The translations under genes were made by a program, and so were the position numbers. 64,000 nt of DNA from Bacteroidota bacterium (lineage in GTDB: Bacteria; Bacteroidota; Bacteroidia; Flavobacteriales_F; PHOS-HE28): contig JAEZDL010000075.1 of the NCBI GenBank assembly GCA_023418095.1, positions 1 to 64,000 of the forward strand, read 5' to 3'. The number at the start of each line of letters is the position of its first letter. Position 1 is the stretch's first letter. Positions 54,263 through 62,585 of this stretch are shown here, piece after piece. Under the pieces are notes generated by a model. It saw only the letters and a program-made list of their open reading frames with translations, had not been told where the DNA came from and did not search any database.

Positions 54263-55099
54263 ATGGCGAAGAGCGACGTGAAGGCGCCGGCGAAAGAAGC
54301 CAAGACCAGCAACTCGAACGGCACAGCGCACAAAGCTGGCAATGCCGCCACCAAGGCCGAGATCACCATCGCCGAAAAGCTCGTCGAACTATTCCGCCTC
54401 CAGCACATCGACTCGCAGGTCGACAAGATCAAGGTACAGCGCGGTGAACTGCCGCTCGAAGTGCAGGATCTGGAGGATGAGGTGGCAGGTTTGGAAACCC
54501 GCCTGAAGAAACTTCAGGACGAACTGCAGGAGATCGAAGATCAGGTGAGCGACAAGCAGAACCTGATCAAGGATGCGAAGGCCCAGATCAAGAAGTACGA
54601 AGGCCAGCAGGCCAAAGTGCGCAACAATCGTGAATACGATTCGCTCACCAAGGAAGTGGAATTCCAGAACCTGGAGATCCAACTCGCAGAGAAGCGGATC
54701 AAGGAAGCGAAATCCGTGATCGACGGGAAGCGTGCGGTGGTGGAGGAAAGCAGCCGGTTGCTCGAAGAGCGCCGCAAGGACCTTGAAGTGAAGAAGAAGG
54801 AACTGAACGACATCGTTTCGGAGACCGAGAAGGAGGAGGAGGAACTGCAGAAGAAGAGCGATGCGGCCGCCAAGAACATCGAGGAAAGGTTGCTGAGCGC
54901 TTATCACCGCATCCGCAGCAATGCGCGTAACGGTTTGGCGGTTGTTCCTGTTGAACGCGGAAGTTGCGGAGGTTGCTTCAACGCGATCCCGCCCCAGCGC
55001 CAACTGGATATCGGCAGCCACAAGAAGATCATCGTGTGCGAACACTGCGGCCGCATCCTCGTGGATGATTACGTAGTGGATCGCGTGAAGAGCGAATGA
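54263..55099 (+). CDS. Coiled-coil protein with C4-type zinc ribbon
   Basis: A 278-aa protein. Residues 1-35 are a low-complexity Ala/Lys head; about 40-220 is a long antiparallel coiled coil (heptads of Glu, Lys, Leu); 230-270 is a zinc ribbon with CGGCFNAIPPQRQ and VCEHCGRILVDD, four cysteines. Family members are nucleic-acid-associated proteins of unknown role, commonly next to nif3 as here. A terminator follows the stop. Confidence 0.92.
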   Translation: MAKSDVKAPAKEAKTSNSNGTAHKAGNAATKAEITIAEKLVELFRLQHIDSQVDKIKVQRGELPLEVQDLEDEVAGLETRLKKLQDELQEIEDQVSDKQNLIKDAKAQIKKYEGQQAKVRNNREYDSLTKEVEFQNLEIQLAEKRIKEAKSVIDGKRAVVEESSRLLEERRKDLEVKKKELNDIVSETEKEEEELQKKSDAAAKNIEERLLSAYHRIRSNARNGLAVVPVERGSCGGCFNAIPPQRQLDIGSHKKIIVCEHCGRILVDDYVVDRVKSE

Positions 55100-55117
55100 T
55101 CCGATCGGAAAAAACGA

Positions 55118-55145
55118 AAGCCTGCGAGAGATCGCGGGCTTTTTT
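55118..55145 (+). terminator. Rho-independent terminator after the zinc-ribbon gene
   Basis: AAGCCTGCGA pairs with TCGCGGGCTT (one G-T wobble) around a GAGA loop and is followed by a run of T. It lies 18 bases after the stop. This is the clearest intrinsic terminator in the window. Confidence 0.85.
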
Positions 55146-55170
55146 CATTTGGATCGGATCGCAGTTCGCC

Positions 55171-55240
55171 ACTTCCGACTTGTGACTTGTGACTGGTGGC
55201 TGGCGACTGGCCACTCGCCGCTCGCCGCTGCCAACCCGCG
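55171..55240. repeat. Heptad-repeat array in a convergent gap
   Basis: About ten 7-base units in one register: ACTTCCG, ACTTGTG twice, ACTGGTG, GCTGGCG, ACTGGCC, ACTCGCC, GCTCGCC, GCTGCCA, ACCCGCG. All follow the pattern [AG]C[TC] plus four variable bases. The ACT-plus-four unit is shared with the array between rpoA and rplQ. It lies between a terminator and the end of trkA, where no coding function is likely. Confidence 0.65.
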
Positions 55241-55251
55241 AACTCGCCGCT

Positions 55252-55941
55252 TCAATCATTCTCCCCCGTGAACCGCACCACTTCGCTCTTGGTTCCGAAT
55301 AAGACAAGAATATCGCCCTTGGAAGGAACAAAATCAGGGTCCATCACGCCGAGCGCACCGAGCTTTATCGATCGCCTGCCGAGGAAACTCTTCTCGCTTT
55401 CCTTCCGAAGAACTGTGACAAGGCCAAGTTGCCGTTGACGTAATTCGGTGATCTGGCTCAACGGTTTTCCCACGAACTTGTCCGGCACCACGATCTCCGC
55501 TATGATGAACCCGCCCGGCAGTTCGAACTGATCAACGAGCCTACGCAAGTTAAGCTTACGAGCGAGCCCTTCAGCGGCTTTTTCCTCCGGATGCACGATG
55601 TCCGTAACGCCCATGGAATTGAGCACCATCTCATGCAACGGGTTCATCGCACGACTGATCACGCGCCGCACCTTCATGTTCACCAGGATCGCGGTGGTCA
55701 TGATGTTCGCGCCTTCATCCTCACCGATCGCCACCACTGCGGCGTCCACATCGTTCAACGGCAAGGTGCCCACGGCCTGCGGATCGTTGCTTTCCATGCA
55801 CACGGCATAGGAGACCTTGTTCTTCACGAATTCAACCTGCGACATGTTGTGATCGATCGCGATCACCTCATGACCCATTTCCGTGAGCTTCAAGGCCAGG
55901 TGCCTCCCGAAATTCCCAAGTCCGAATATGGCGATCTTCAT
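55252..55941 (-). CDS. TrkA/KtrA-type potassium uptake regulatory subunit
   Basis: A 229-aa cytoplasmic protein. RCK-N Rossmann domain (1-135): IAIFGLGNFGRHLALKLTEM with the GxGxxG pattern and the acidic residue at the end of strand two (VIAIDHN). RCK-C domain (about 140-225). It gates the TrkH/KtrB channel in response to nucleotides. The trkH-like gene ends only six bases upstream, so the two form one operon. One RCK pair makes it KtrA-like rather than the double-length TrkA. Confidence 0.94.
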   Translation of the reverse strand: MKIAIFGLGNFGRHLALKLTEMGHEVIAIDHNMSQVEFVKNKVSYAVCMESNDPQAVGTLPLNDVDAAVVAIGEDEGANIMTTAILVNMKVRRVISRAMNPLHEMVLNSMGVTDIVHPEEKAAEGLARKLNLRRLVDQFELPGGFIIAEIVVPDKFVGKPLSQITELRQRQLGLVTVLRKESEKSFLGRRSIKLGALGVMDPDFVPSKGDILVLFGTKSEVVRFTGEND

Positions 55942-55947
55942 GCCTCT

Positions 55948-57708
55948 CTAATTGATCAGTATGTCCTCCTTCGGGTACTTGTATGGCGAGATCCTGATCT
56001 GGCGCAGAACGGCGATCAGCAGGTTAAGCGCATGCACCCGGCCCACGAACATCACCACGATCATCACCATGCGGGCGGGCGGATCGAGCTGCCCGGTTAT
56101 TCCCATGGAAAGCCCGGTGGTGCTGTAGGCTGAAAAGCATTCGAAAGCGATCGGCAGCAGGTTCATGCCCTGTTGCAGTGATGCGATCAGTGTGATCGAA
56201 AGACCGAGGAAGACCAGTGATAGAACGATCATCGCGAAGGCGCGCCGGATGCTTATGTCGCTGATCTCCCTTCCGGCATATTCCACCTGCTGACGGCCTC
56301 GCGCAGTAGCGAAGATATTCAACATGGCAATGGCGAGCGTAGTGGTCTTGATGCCGCCAGCGGTACTGCCGGGCGATCCGCCGATGTACATCAGGAGCAG
56401 TGTGATCATGATGGCCGGGATCGAAAGCGTGCCCATGTCCAGCACATTGAAACCGGCGGTTCGCGGGGTCACACCGCTGAAGAAAGCCGTGCTTAAACGG
56501 CCCCACCAGGTATCGTGCTGGGCAAGCTGGCCGTTCCATTCGAAGACGAGCATGGCCACAGTGCCGACGACGATGAGGATGAGCGTGGTCTGCAACACCA
56601 GCCGTGTGCTAAGGTTGATCACCCTCGGATGGCGCTGGAAAGTGCTGCCGGTGAAATAGTGCTTCGCGCGGCCGATCAACGAAAGTTTTATCCAGCGGCT
56701 GAAGTTGAAGATGATCCCGAAGCCCAATCCACCGAAGATGAACAGGATCGAGATAACCCACATCAATGGGTAGTTGAAGCGGAAGGGAAGTTCGTAAAGC
56801 CCGAGCGTGTAGTTGGAAAAACCAGCATTGTTGAAGGCCGAGATGGAATGGAAGATCGCGAAGAAGATCCGATCGCCGAGATCATGGAACATATCCACCG
56901 GAACTGTGTAGAAGATGAATATCGCGCCGATCGCTTCCACCGTGATGGTGAACAGGATCACACGTATGATGAAGCTTCGGGCGTTCACCAGCGAAGTATT
57001 GGCGATGTCGCGGATCCGCAGTTGTTCCTCCAAAGAGGTCTGCCCTTTGAAGAAGAACGCGAAAAAGCTCGTGAAGGTCATCACACCCAGGCCACCCAGT
57101 TGAATGAGCACCATCAGCAGACATTGGCCCATGAAGGTGAGATCGTTGCCCACATCGATCACGGTAAGGCCCGAAACGCAGACCGCTGAGGTGGCCGTGA
57201 AAACCGCATCGATCATGGTGATCGGCCGCGTGGTGGTGTTGGGCAGCATGAAGAGCGCCGCGCCGATCCCGATCAATACGATGAAGCTCGAAGCGAACAA
57301 CAATGCGGGATTGAACACCGTGCTGTGCCTTCCGATCTCCAAACGCGAAAGTTCGATGAAGATGAAGAGGAGCAGGAAGATCAGGTATGGCCAGTGATGC
57401 GAAGGATCGAAAAGATGCAGGCCCGAGACCCGTTGGTAGATCAGGAGGAGCGCGGCCAGGAACCAGAACGCTTCGGCCTTGCGCACCGGCAATTCACGCA
57501 GGTTCCGTCGCAATATGCTGCCCAGCGTAACGAAGGCCGCTGCGAGCACCAGCCCGAAGCTCAACTGGTCCAGCAATCGATCGGTGGCGCGATCCGCGCG
57601 GTAGCCGAATTCCAAAAGGAAAAGGAAGATCGCGAGCAGGATCACGATGATCCTGGCCAACCCCACCACCTCCCTGCGAAGTACCGTGCGAAGAAGCGAT
57701 CGTTTCAT
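55948..57708 (-). CDS. TrkH/KtrB-type potassium transporter subunit
   Basis: A 586-aa membrane protein. The first 140 residues carry about four extra hydrophobic segments not found in minimal KtrB. The core has the four pore repeats, for example ATSAVCVSGLTVIDVGNDLT, SAFNNAGFSNYTLGLY, VTPRTAGFNVLDMG and FSAYSTTGLSMGITG. It conducts K+ into the cell with the RCK partner encoded next. A TAAGTTTG promoter element (57746-57753) precedes it. Confidence 0.94.
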   Translation of the reverse strand: MKRSLLRTVLRREVVGLARIIVILLAIFLFLLEFGYRADRATDRLLDQLSFGLVLAAAFVTLGSILRRNLRELPVRKAEAFWFLAALLLIYQRVSGLHLFDPSHHWPYLIFLLLFIFIELSRLEIGRHSTVFNPALLFASSFIVLIGIGAALFMLPNTTTRPITMIDAVFTATSAVCVSGLTVIDVGNDLTFMGQCLLMVLIQLGGLGVMTFTSFFAFFFKGQTSLEEQLRIRDIANTSLVNARSFIIRVILFTITVEAIGAIFIFYTVPVDMFHDLGDRIFFAIFHSISAFNNAGFSNYTLGLYELPFRFNYPLMWVISILFIFGGLGFGIIFNFSRWIKLSLIGRAKHYFTGSTFQRHPRVINLSTRLVLQTTLILIVVGTVAMLVFEWNGQLAQHDTWWGRLSTAFFSGVTPRTAGFNVLDMGTLSIPAIMITLLLMYIGGSPGSTAGGIKTTTLAIAMLNIFATARGRQQVEYAGREISDISIRRAFAMIVLSLVFLGLSITLIASLQQGMNLLPIAFECFSAYSTTGLSMGITGQLDPPARMVMIVVMFVGRVHALNLLIAVLRQIRISPYKYPKEDILIN

Positions 57709-57745
57709 TTGTGCGCGGCCATCATCACGCGCGGGAAATGGGCAC

Positions 57746-57753
57746 CAAACTTA
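57746..57753 (-). promoter_or_regulatory. TAnnTTTG element before the potassium uptake operon
   Basis: On the minus strand the sequence reads TAAGTTTG, an exact -7 consensus match, about 38 bases before the trkH-like ATG. No clear TTG at -33. Confidence 0.5.
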
Positions 57754-57788
57754 GTCCGCCATCGCTGCGACAGTGAAATTTTTCTGAT

Positions 57789-60413
57789 CTACCGGCCATT
57801 CAAGCTGTGTGCGACGATCCTGCCCGCCGTGTTGCGCGTGATCATTTCCGGCACACCATCGAGGTTCAGATCGGAGGTAACCGGCGGGATCGTGCCTTCC
57901 ACCGTTGTTCCCCGCATCGCGTTCCCATCCGCATCTATAAGACCTACACGTTGCGCCGATGGCATCAACATGCCGATCGCGACCGAGCCACCGATCTTGC
58001 CCGGCGTGCCCGTTATGGTGATCGGCGAGCCGAAACTCCGGCTGAATACCACCTGTCGATCACGGAACACGGTTAGCGTATCCGTGCGTACCTGCGCCAC
58101 TTCATCCTTACCATCACCATCGATGTCGATCACCGTGAACAGGCCATCTTCCTCGGTCGAAAGTTTCTCCACCGCACCTTCGAAAGTGCCTTTTTGAAGT
58201 ACATCGGCGGTATCCTTCCAGATGATGTATGACGAAAGGATATCGGTACCCGGCACGATCCGTTGCACCGAAGGCGAAGCACCGAGTTGAAGTGCAGTAC
58301 GCTCGCGCACCTTGCCGCGCCGATCGAGGATGTGCAGATCCCCGCTGTTGTCCGCCAGCACCAGATAATCCTTGTTCTTGATCCGTAGATGGTGCACCGG
58401 GCATACCGCGACCGAATTCATCCTGGGGATCTCCCAACCCTTCACCTCAGCGCCATCGGCCCCGTAGTTCAGGATCCTGCCCTCAACAGTTGGCAGAAGG
58501 ATCCTGTAATCGCGATCCTTCTCATAATCCATGACCGAAGCGGGCACCGTGGCTTTTTCGGGAAGGCGGATCGGGAAGTTGCCCACATGTTTCCCGTTGC
58601 GATCGATCAGGTAAAGCCGGTCGGCGGTGTTGAACAGGAGTTGAAGCTTGCCGTTCCTGAAGCGATCGATCTGGTGCACATCACCCAGGATCGGCCCATC
58701 GAGCTTGATGCTCCAGAGCAACCTGCCTGTACTGCCGATCAGGTGGATCGAATTGTTCACATCCTGCACAAGCACCTCATTGGTGTTGTTGGTGTGGTTG
58801 CGTACGATGAATGGGGCGCGATCCACCAATGTGTCGATCGGGACCTCCCAGAGTACACCGCTCTCTTTTTGCTGTATCGGTGCATGTTGCACGCCCGCCA
58901 CGATGTGGAAGAATCCATGCTGGCCGGGCGAGATCTGGACCGAGATCATTCCGATCCGTGACATGAGTTCGCCAAGGCGTGCTTTTGTCCTTTCGGGAAA
59001 TTGGAGGCGTTCCCGGATCATATCCTTCGATCGGCCCACATCCACGCGTACCATGCGCCCGAACGAACTGGTGATCTGCTGTTCCCAGGCAGCGCCCCGC
59101 GGTTCCACCGCCAGCGGATCGCCATCGTTCCAGCCATCGATCGAAAGTTTCAACGCGTCGGTACCTGGGGAGAAGATCACCATGTCGCCAAGGATCGTCC
59201 ACCATGCGCTATCGAACGCGGCGAAGCGATCACCGAAGATCCCTTTGAGGCCGTTCCCGGCGGGCAATTGCTGGAGAAGGTTCCCGCGATATTCCTGCTG
59301 AACACACCCGGCCGCGGGATCGCAGAGCGAAGCGATCGAAGTGGTCGCCAGATCGATGTCGCCCGTCTGGAAAATGGCCCATTCCATTTGGGCACCATGT
59401 TCCTCCAAGGCTCGCGCATGGCCGGCCGAACCATCGATCCAGGAAGTGAGCGCCGTAAGCGATCCAGGATCCGCACCACTGCCAGGGTACATGTTCGCCG
59501 GATCGATCACATGCCAGACCTCCAGTGCGGTGACATGCGCAGGCAGCACGCGATCGATGTTCACGCGGCCCGTACCCTGGCTGCGCAATGATCGCAGATC
59601 CGCATCTTCAGCCGCCGGAGCAAAGAGGCCGCTCAAAAGCAATGCATCTGGTCGCGCGCGCACGTCAAGTGCGGCCCAGCCGGCAGGCATGCGGGCCGCT
59701 TCCATCAGGGGTGGATCGAACCACCGATCGAGCAGTTGAGCCGCATGTTGCACGTTGATCAGCACATGTGCATCTGCACCACCGCCCACAGTACCGCGCA
59801 CCGCAAGGAAAAGACTGTCCTGCAACAGCGCGGAAGGATGGTCCAGTTGATGGAGCACTTCATCCATCGCTTCGGTGGAAGTGGACATGAGCCAGAGCCG
59901 GTCGCGCAAACAGAGGGAGAGCGAAGGAAGCGCGGTATCGGGCTTCACTTTGATGATATCACCCTTGAGCAGACTGTTCTTCGATGCGGCATCCAGCCCG
60001 ATCAATTCCGAGAACGCCGATAAGGGGGTCTCCGCTTCGCTCCCTGGCGTTGCGATGAACACCGCGCGGCTGCCTGGATCGTCTCCGGGAAGAAGGCATA
60101 CCAGCATGGAAGCATCGGTTAGCGCGGTTCGAAGCGCGGCATCATCATGCATGCGTTCGACCGTGCGCGCCATCAACCTGCCGGCCGAAGCGAATGCGGG
60201 GATCTGTTCGAAAGCGCTCCAGAGCTGGGATGTGTGCGTGAACCGGTCCCACGTGTTCCATGCATCGGGAATGGAGATCACCACCGCGGAATTGTCGGGG
60301 ATCGCGCGCCATGGATCGGTACGGGAGGAAACATCCTTTCTCCAGTCCCACAGCAGCCAAACCGCCGAAACGGCGATCGCAAGAAGTAGGAGAACAGTGA
60401 TGATCCTTCGCAT
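57789..60413 (-). CDS. Membrane-anchored protein with C-terminal propeller-like region
   Basis: An 874-aa protein anchored by one N-terminal membrane helix (IITVLLLLAIAVSAVWLLW, not cleaved). The first half (about 35-480) starts with DPWRAIPDNSAVVISIPDAW and resembles DUF3352-type proteins. The second half (about 520-874) is built of beta-propeller-like repeats (LYLIDRNGKHVGNFPI, DLHILDRRGKVRE) with FG-GAP/VCBS-like calcium loops DIDGDGKDEV and DLNLDGVPEM. Function unknown; probably periplasmic. It lies 82 bases downstream of rnhB, with its own promoter element. Confidence 0.75.
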   Translation of the reverse strand: MRRIITVLLLLAIAVSAVWLLWDWRKDVSSRTDPWRAIPDNSAVVISIPDAWNTWDRFTHTSQLWSAFEQIPAFASAGRLMARTVERMHDDAALRTALTDASMLVCLLPGDDPGSRAVFIATPGSEAETPLSAFSELIGLDAASKNSLLKGDIIKVKPDTALPSLSLCLRDRLWLMSTSTEAMDEVLHQLDHPSALLQDSLFLAVRGTVGGGADAHVLINVQHAAQLLDRWFDPPLMEAARMPAGWAALDVRARPDALLLSGLFAPAAEDADLRSLRSQGTGRVNIDRVLPAHVTALEVWHVIDPANMYPGSGADPGSLTALTSWIDGSAGHARALEEHGAQMEWAIFQTGDIDLATTSIASLCDPAAGCVQQEYRGNLLQQLPAGNGLKGIFGDRFAAFDSAWWTILGDMVIFSPGTDALKLSIDGWNDGDPLAVEPRGAAWEQQITSSFGRMVRVDVGRSKDMIRERLQFPERTKARLGELMSRIGMISVQISPGQHGFFHIVAGVQHAPIQQKESGVLWEVPIDTLVDRAPFIVRNHTNNTNEVLVQDVNNSIHLIGSTGRLLWSIKLDGPILGDVHQIDRFRNGKLQLLFNTADRLYLIDRNGKHVGNFPIRLPEKATVPASVMDYEKDRDYRILLPTVEGRILNYGADGAEVKGWEIPRMNSVAVCPVHHLRIKNKDYLVLADNSGDLHILDRRGKVRERTALQLGASPSVQRIVPGTDILSSYIIWKDTADVLQKGTFEGAVEKLSTEEDGLFTVIDIDGDGKDEVAQVRTDTLTVFRDRQVVFSRSFGSPITITGTPGKIGGSVAIGMLMPSAQRVGLIDADGNAMRGTTVEGTIPPVTSDLNLDGVPEMITRNTAGRIVAHSLNGR

Positions 60414-60423
60414 GTGCAGCGAT

Positions 60424-60431
60424 CAAAAGTA
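60424..60431 (-). promoter_or_regulatory. TAnnTTTG element before the propeller gene
   Basis: Reads TACTTTTG on the minus strand, an exact -7 consensus match only ten bases before the ATG, implying a very short leader. Confidence 0.5.
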
Positions 60432-60495
60432 TCTGCGATCCTTTGGCCGGTGCGGCATGGCCAACACCCGTTTGCACACCAGCGTGTGAACAGGA

Positions 60496-61098
60496 TCAGG
60501 AATGCTCCAGCTCTTCCCAGTAGCTGAGGCGGAAGCTCTGGCGGTGATGCTCGGTGGGGCCGATCGCATCCAGCACGGATCGATGATCCACGGTGGGATA
60601 GCCCTTGTTCGAAAGCCAGTTGTATTGCGGATGCTGCTGGTGCAGATCCGCCATCATCGCATCGCGATGCGTTTTGGCGAGAATGCTCGCCGCCGCGATG
60701 CTGCGGAATTTTCCATCGCCTTCAATGATGCAAACATGCGGGATCGAAGGATATGGGTTGAATCGATTCCCATCGATCAGCAATTGTTGCGGCACCAATT
60801 TCAACGCCGCGATCGCGCGGTGCATCGCAAGAAATGAAGCATGCAGGATGTTGATCCGATCGATCTCCTCCGGAGTTGCCAGCGCAACGGACCACGCCAG
60901 TGCGCGTTCTTCGATCAGGATCCGCAGTTCAGCGCGTTGTCCGGCATCGAGCTTCTTGCTATCGTCCAGGCCTGGCAAACGCACGCGTGGCGGAAGGATC
61001 ACCGCAGCGGCGACGACCGGACCTGCGAGACAACCGCGGCCGGCCTCATCGCAGCCCGCTTCCAGCAGACCTTTGGTATGTTGCGGCGAAAGCGCCAT
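60496..61098 (-). CDS. rnhB: Ribonuclease HII
   Basis: A 200-aa enzyme that cuts RNA in RNA/DNA hybrids and removes misincorporated ribonucleotides. Catalytic acidic residues lie in EAGCDEAGRGCLAGPVVAAA (Asp17, Glu18) and in LLIDGNRF; ASILAKTHRD and HPQYNWLSNKGYPTVDH are further family motifs. A TACTTTCG promoter-like site lies five bases before the start. Confidence 0.96.
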   Translation of the reverse strand: MALSPQHTKGLLEAGCDEAGRGCLAGPVVAAAVILPPRVRLPGLDDSKKLDAGQRAELRILIEERALAWSVALATPEEIDRINILHASFLAMHRAIAALKLVPQQLLIDGNRFNPYPSIPHVCIIEGDGKFRSIAAASILAKTHRDAMMADLHQQHPQYNWLSNKGYPTVDHRSVLDAIGPTEHHRQSFRLSYWEELEHS

Positions 61099-61149
61099 CG
61101 CAGCGAAAGTAGAAGTGATCGCGTGTAACGGAGGCGATCGTTGAAAAGA

Positions 61150-62295
61150 TCACTTCCGATCCTGCTTCGGAGCGGCCATCATCCGTTGGAAACTTTTCCA
61201 GAGATCGGCAGCTGCATTCTCCCAAGTGAAGCGTTGCGATCGGATCAGACCACGTTCGATCATTCCTTCGCGCAATTCCTGATCGGTGATCACGCGATGC
61301 AATCCATTGGCAATGTCATCCATATCGAATGGATCGCAATAGAGTGCGGCATCGCCGCCGATCTCGGGCAGGCTTGTTCGATCGGAAGTGAGCACCGGAA
61401 CGCCACAGCGCATGGCTTCTGCGAGCGGGATCCCGAAACCTTCGAAATAGCTCACGAACGCCAGGGCTTCAGCGCCCCCCAAGGCATTGCAAAGCGATCC
61501 CTGATCGAGGCGCCCGGTGAAGTGGATCAGGTCCTTTTGTTTCACTTCATTCCAAGCCTGCTTCATGCGATCATCCCACCAGAAACTTTCACCAACGATA
61601 ACCAGGCGGTGCGGCAGATCGTGGCTGTTCACCATTCGATCGAAAGCCGTGAGCAAGCGTGCGATGTTCTTGCGCGGATGCAGCGAACCCACACAGATCA
61701 CGTACGGCGCACCTTGCGCATAACGCTCGCGTGCTTCCTGTTTCGCGGCAGGTTCCAATGGATGGAACTTCGATCCGATCCCGTTGTACACCACATCGAT
61801 CTTGCCTGGATCGATACCGTATGTTTTGGCGATATCATTTTTCGAGAACTCGCTCACCGTTGCGATCCGATCGGCGCGTCGGGCGAAACGCGGGAAATAG
61901 CCTCTGTAATAATTGCTGTAGGCTTTTGGCAGATCCTCTGGATAATGCTCAAAATTCAGATCATGGATCACCGCGAGAGAAGGGATCGAGCTTTGAAGCG
62001 GAAGGAATCCATCGGGACTGATGAACGCATCGAACCTGTTGCGATCGAGGTACCACGGAAGCACATGATCGAACCAGACGCGATAGAGAAGCGGATGGCG
62101 CGTAGGCGGCGGAAGCACGATCCCTTTCACGTTGGATCCATAGATCCAGCGCCGATCGAATTTCCGATCGAAAATGAACGTGAACTCATATTCGGGTTGC
62201 GCCTGTACGATGCGAGAAAGCGTTTCATGGGTGAACCAGCCGATGCCTTCGAGCTTGCCGGGAAGCAATAGCCGGGTGTTCACCGCGATGCGCAT
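61150..62295 (-). CDS. Glycosyltransferase, GT4 family
   Basis: A 381-aa GT-B fold enzyme. Start MRIAVNTRLLLPGKLEGIGW at 62295; the longer open frame upstream runs through composite element D and is not protein-like. C-terminal donor-binding features: YVICVGSLHPRKNIARLLTA, ALAFVSYFEGFGIPLAEAMR (the EX7E region) and GVPVLTSDRTSLPEIGGDAA. Acceptor unknown; likely surface polysaccharide, given the divergent flippase gene. A CACCTTTG site lies six bases before the start. Confidence 0.92.
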   Translation of the reverse strand: MRIAVNTRLLLPGKLEGIGWFTHETLSRIVQAQPEYEFTFIFDRKFDRRWIYGSNVKGIVLPPPTRHPLLYRVWFDHVLPWYLDRNRFDAFISPDGFLPLQSSIPSLAVIHDLNFEHYPEDLPKAYSNYYRGYFPRFARRADRIATVSEFSKNDIAKTYGIDPGKIDVVYNGIGSKFHPLEPAAKQEARERYAQGAPYVICVGSLHPRKNIARLLTAFDRMVNSHDLPHRLVIVGESFWWDDRMKQAWNEVKQKDLIHFTGRLDQGSLCNALGGAEALAFVSYFEGFGIPLAEAMRCGVPVLTSDRTSLPEIGGDAALYCDPFDMDDIANGLHRVITDQELREGMIERGLIRSQRFTWENAAADLWKSFQRMMAAPKQDRK

Positions 62296-62363
62296 GGGCG
62301 GCAAAGGTGGTGAAGCGGAGTGAAAGGTTCGGGAAGTGGTACTGTGTGTTTGGATGGGATCTT

Positions 62364-62539
62364 GCGTGAGCGATCGCAGCGGCAGCCTGCCGCAGCCGAA
62401 GCGTTGCCAATGCACGCGCGAGGAGGCGACCGCAGGAAGCCACCGCAGCCGCGCATTCGGCCGCTGAGGCAAGGCAGCTAAAGCGAAGAGCGCGACCCTC
62501 TGTCCCGCAGTACTGCGGGACAGAGGGGCACGCCCAAAA
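62364..62539 (-). repeat. Dispersed composite element, copy D
   Basis: Read on the minus strand it begins TTTTGGGCGTGCCCC and ends GCTGCGATCGCTCACGC, matching both ends of copy C. The first hairpin position is taken here by a perfect 32-base palindrome (62496-62527; arms CCCTCTGTCCCGCAGT and ACTGCGGGACAGAGGG). The middle is GC-rich and not alignable with the other copies. It occupies most of the 290-base divergent gap between the glycosyltransferase and flippase genes; the rest of that gap holds only the glycosyltransferase promoter-like site. Confidence 0.65.
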
Positions 62540-62585
62540 GGTAAAACTGCACAGATCGCACTGAAGCTGCCATCTTCGCAGCCGG

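Noticed and set aside
62496..62527. 32-base perfect palindrome as a stand-alone terminator or replication site
   Set aside because: No T-run follows in either direction and its flanks match composite element C, so it is better explained as part of copy D.
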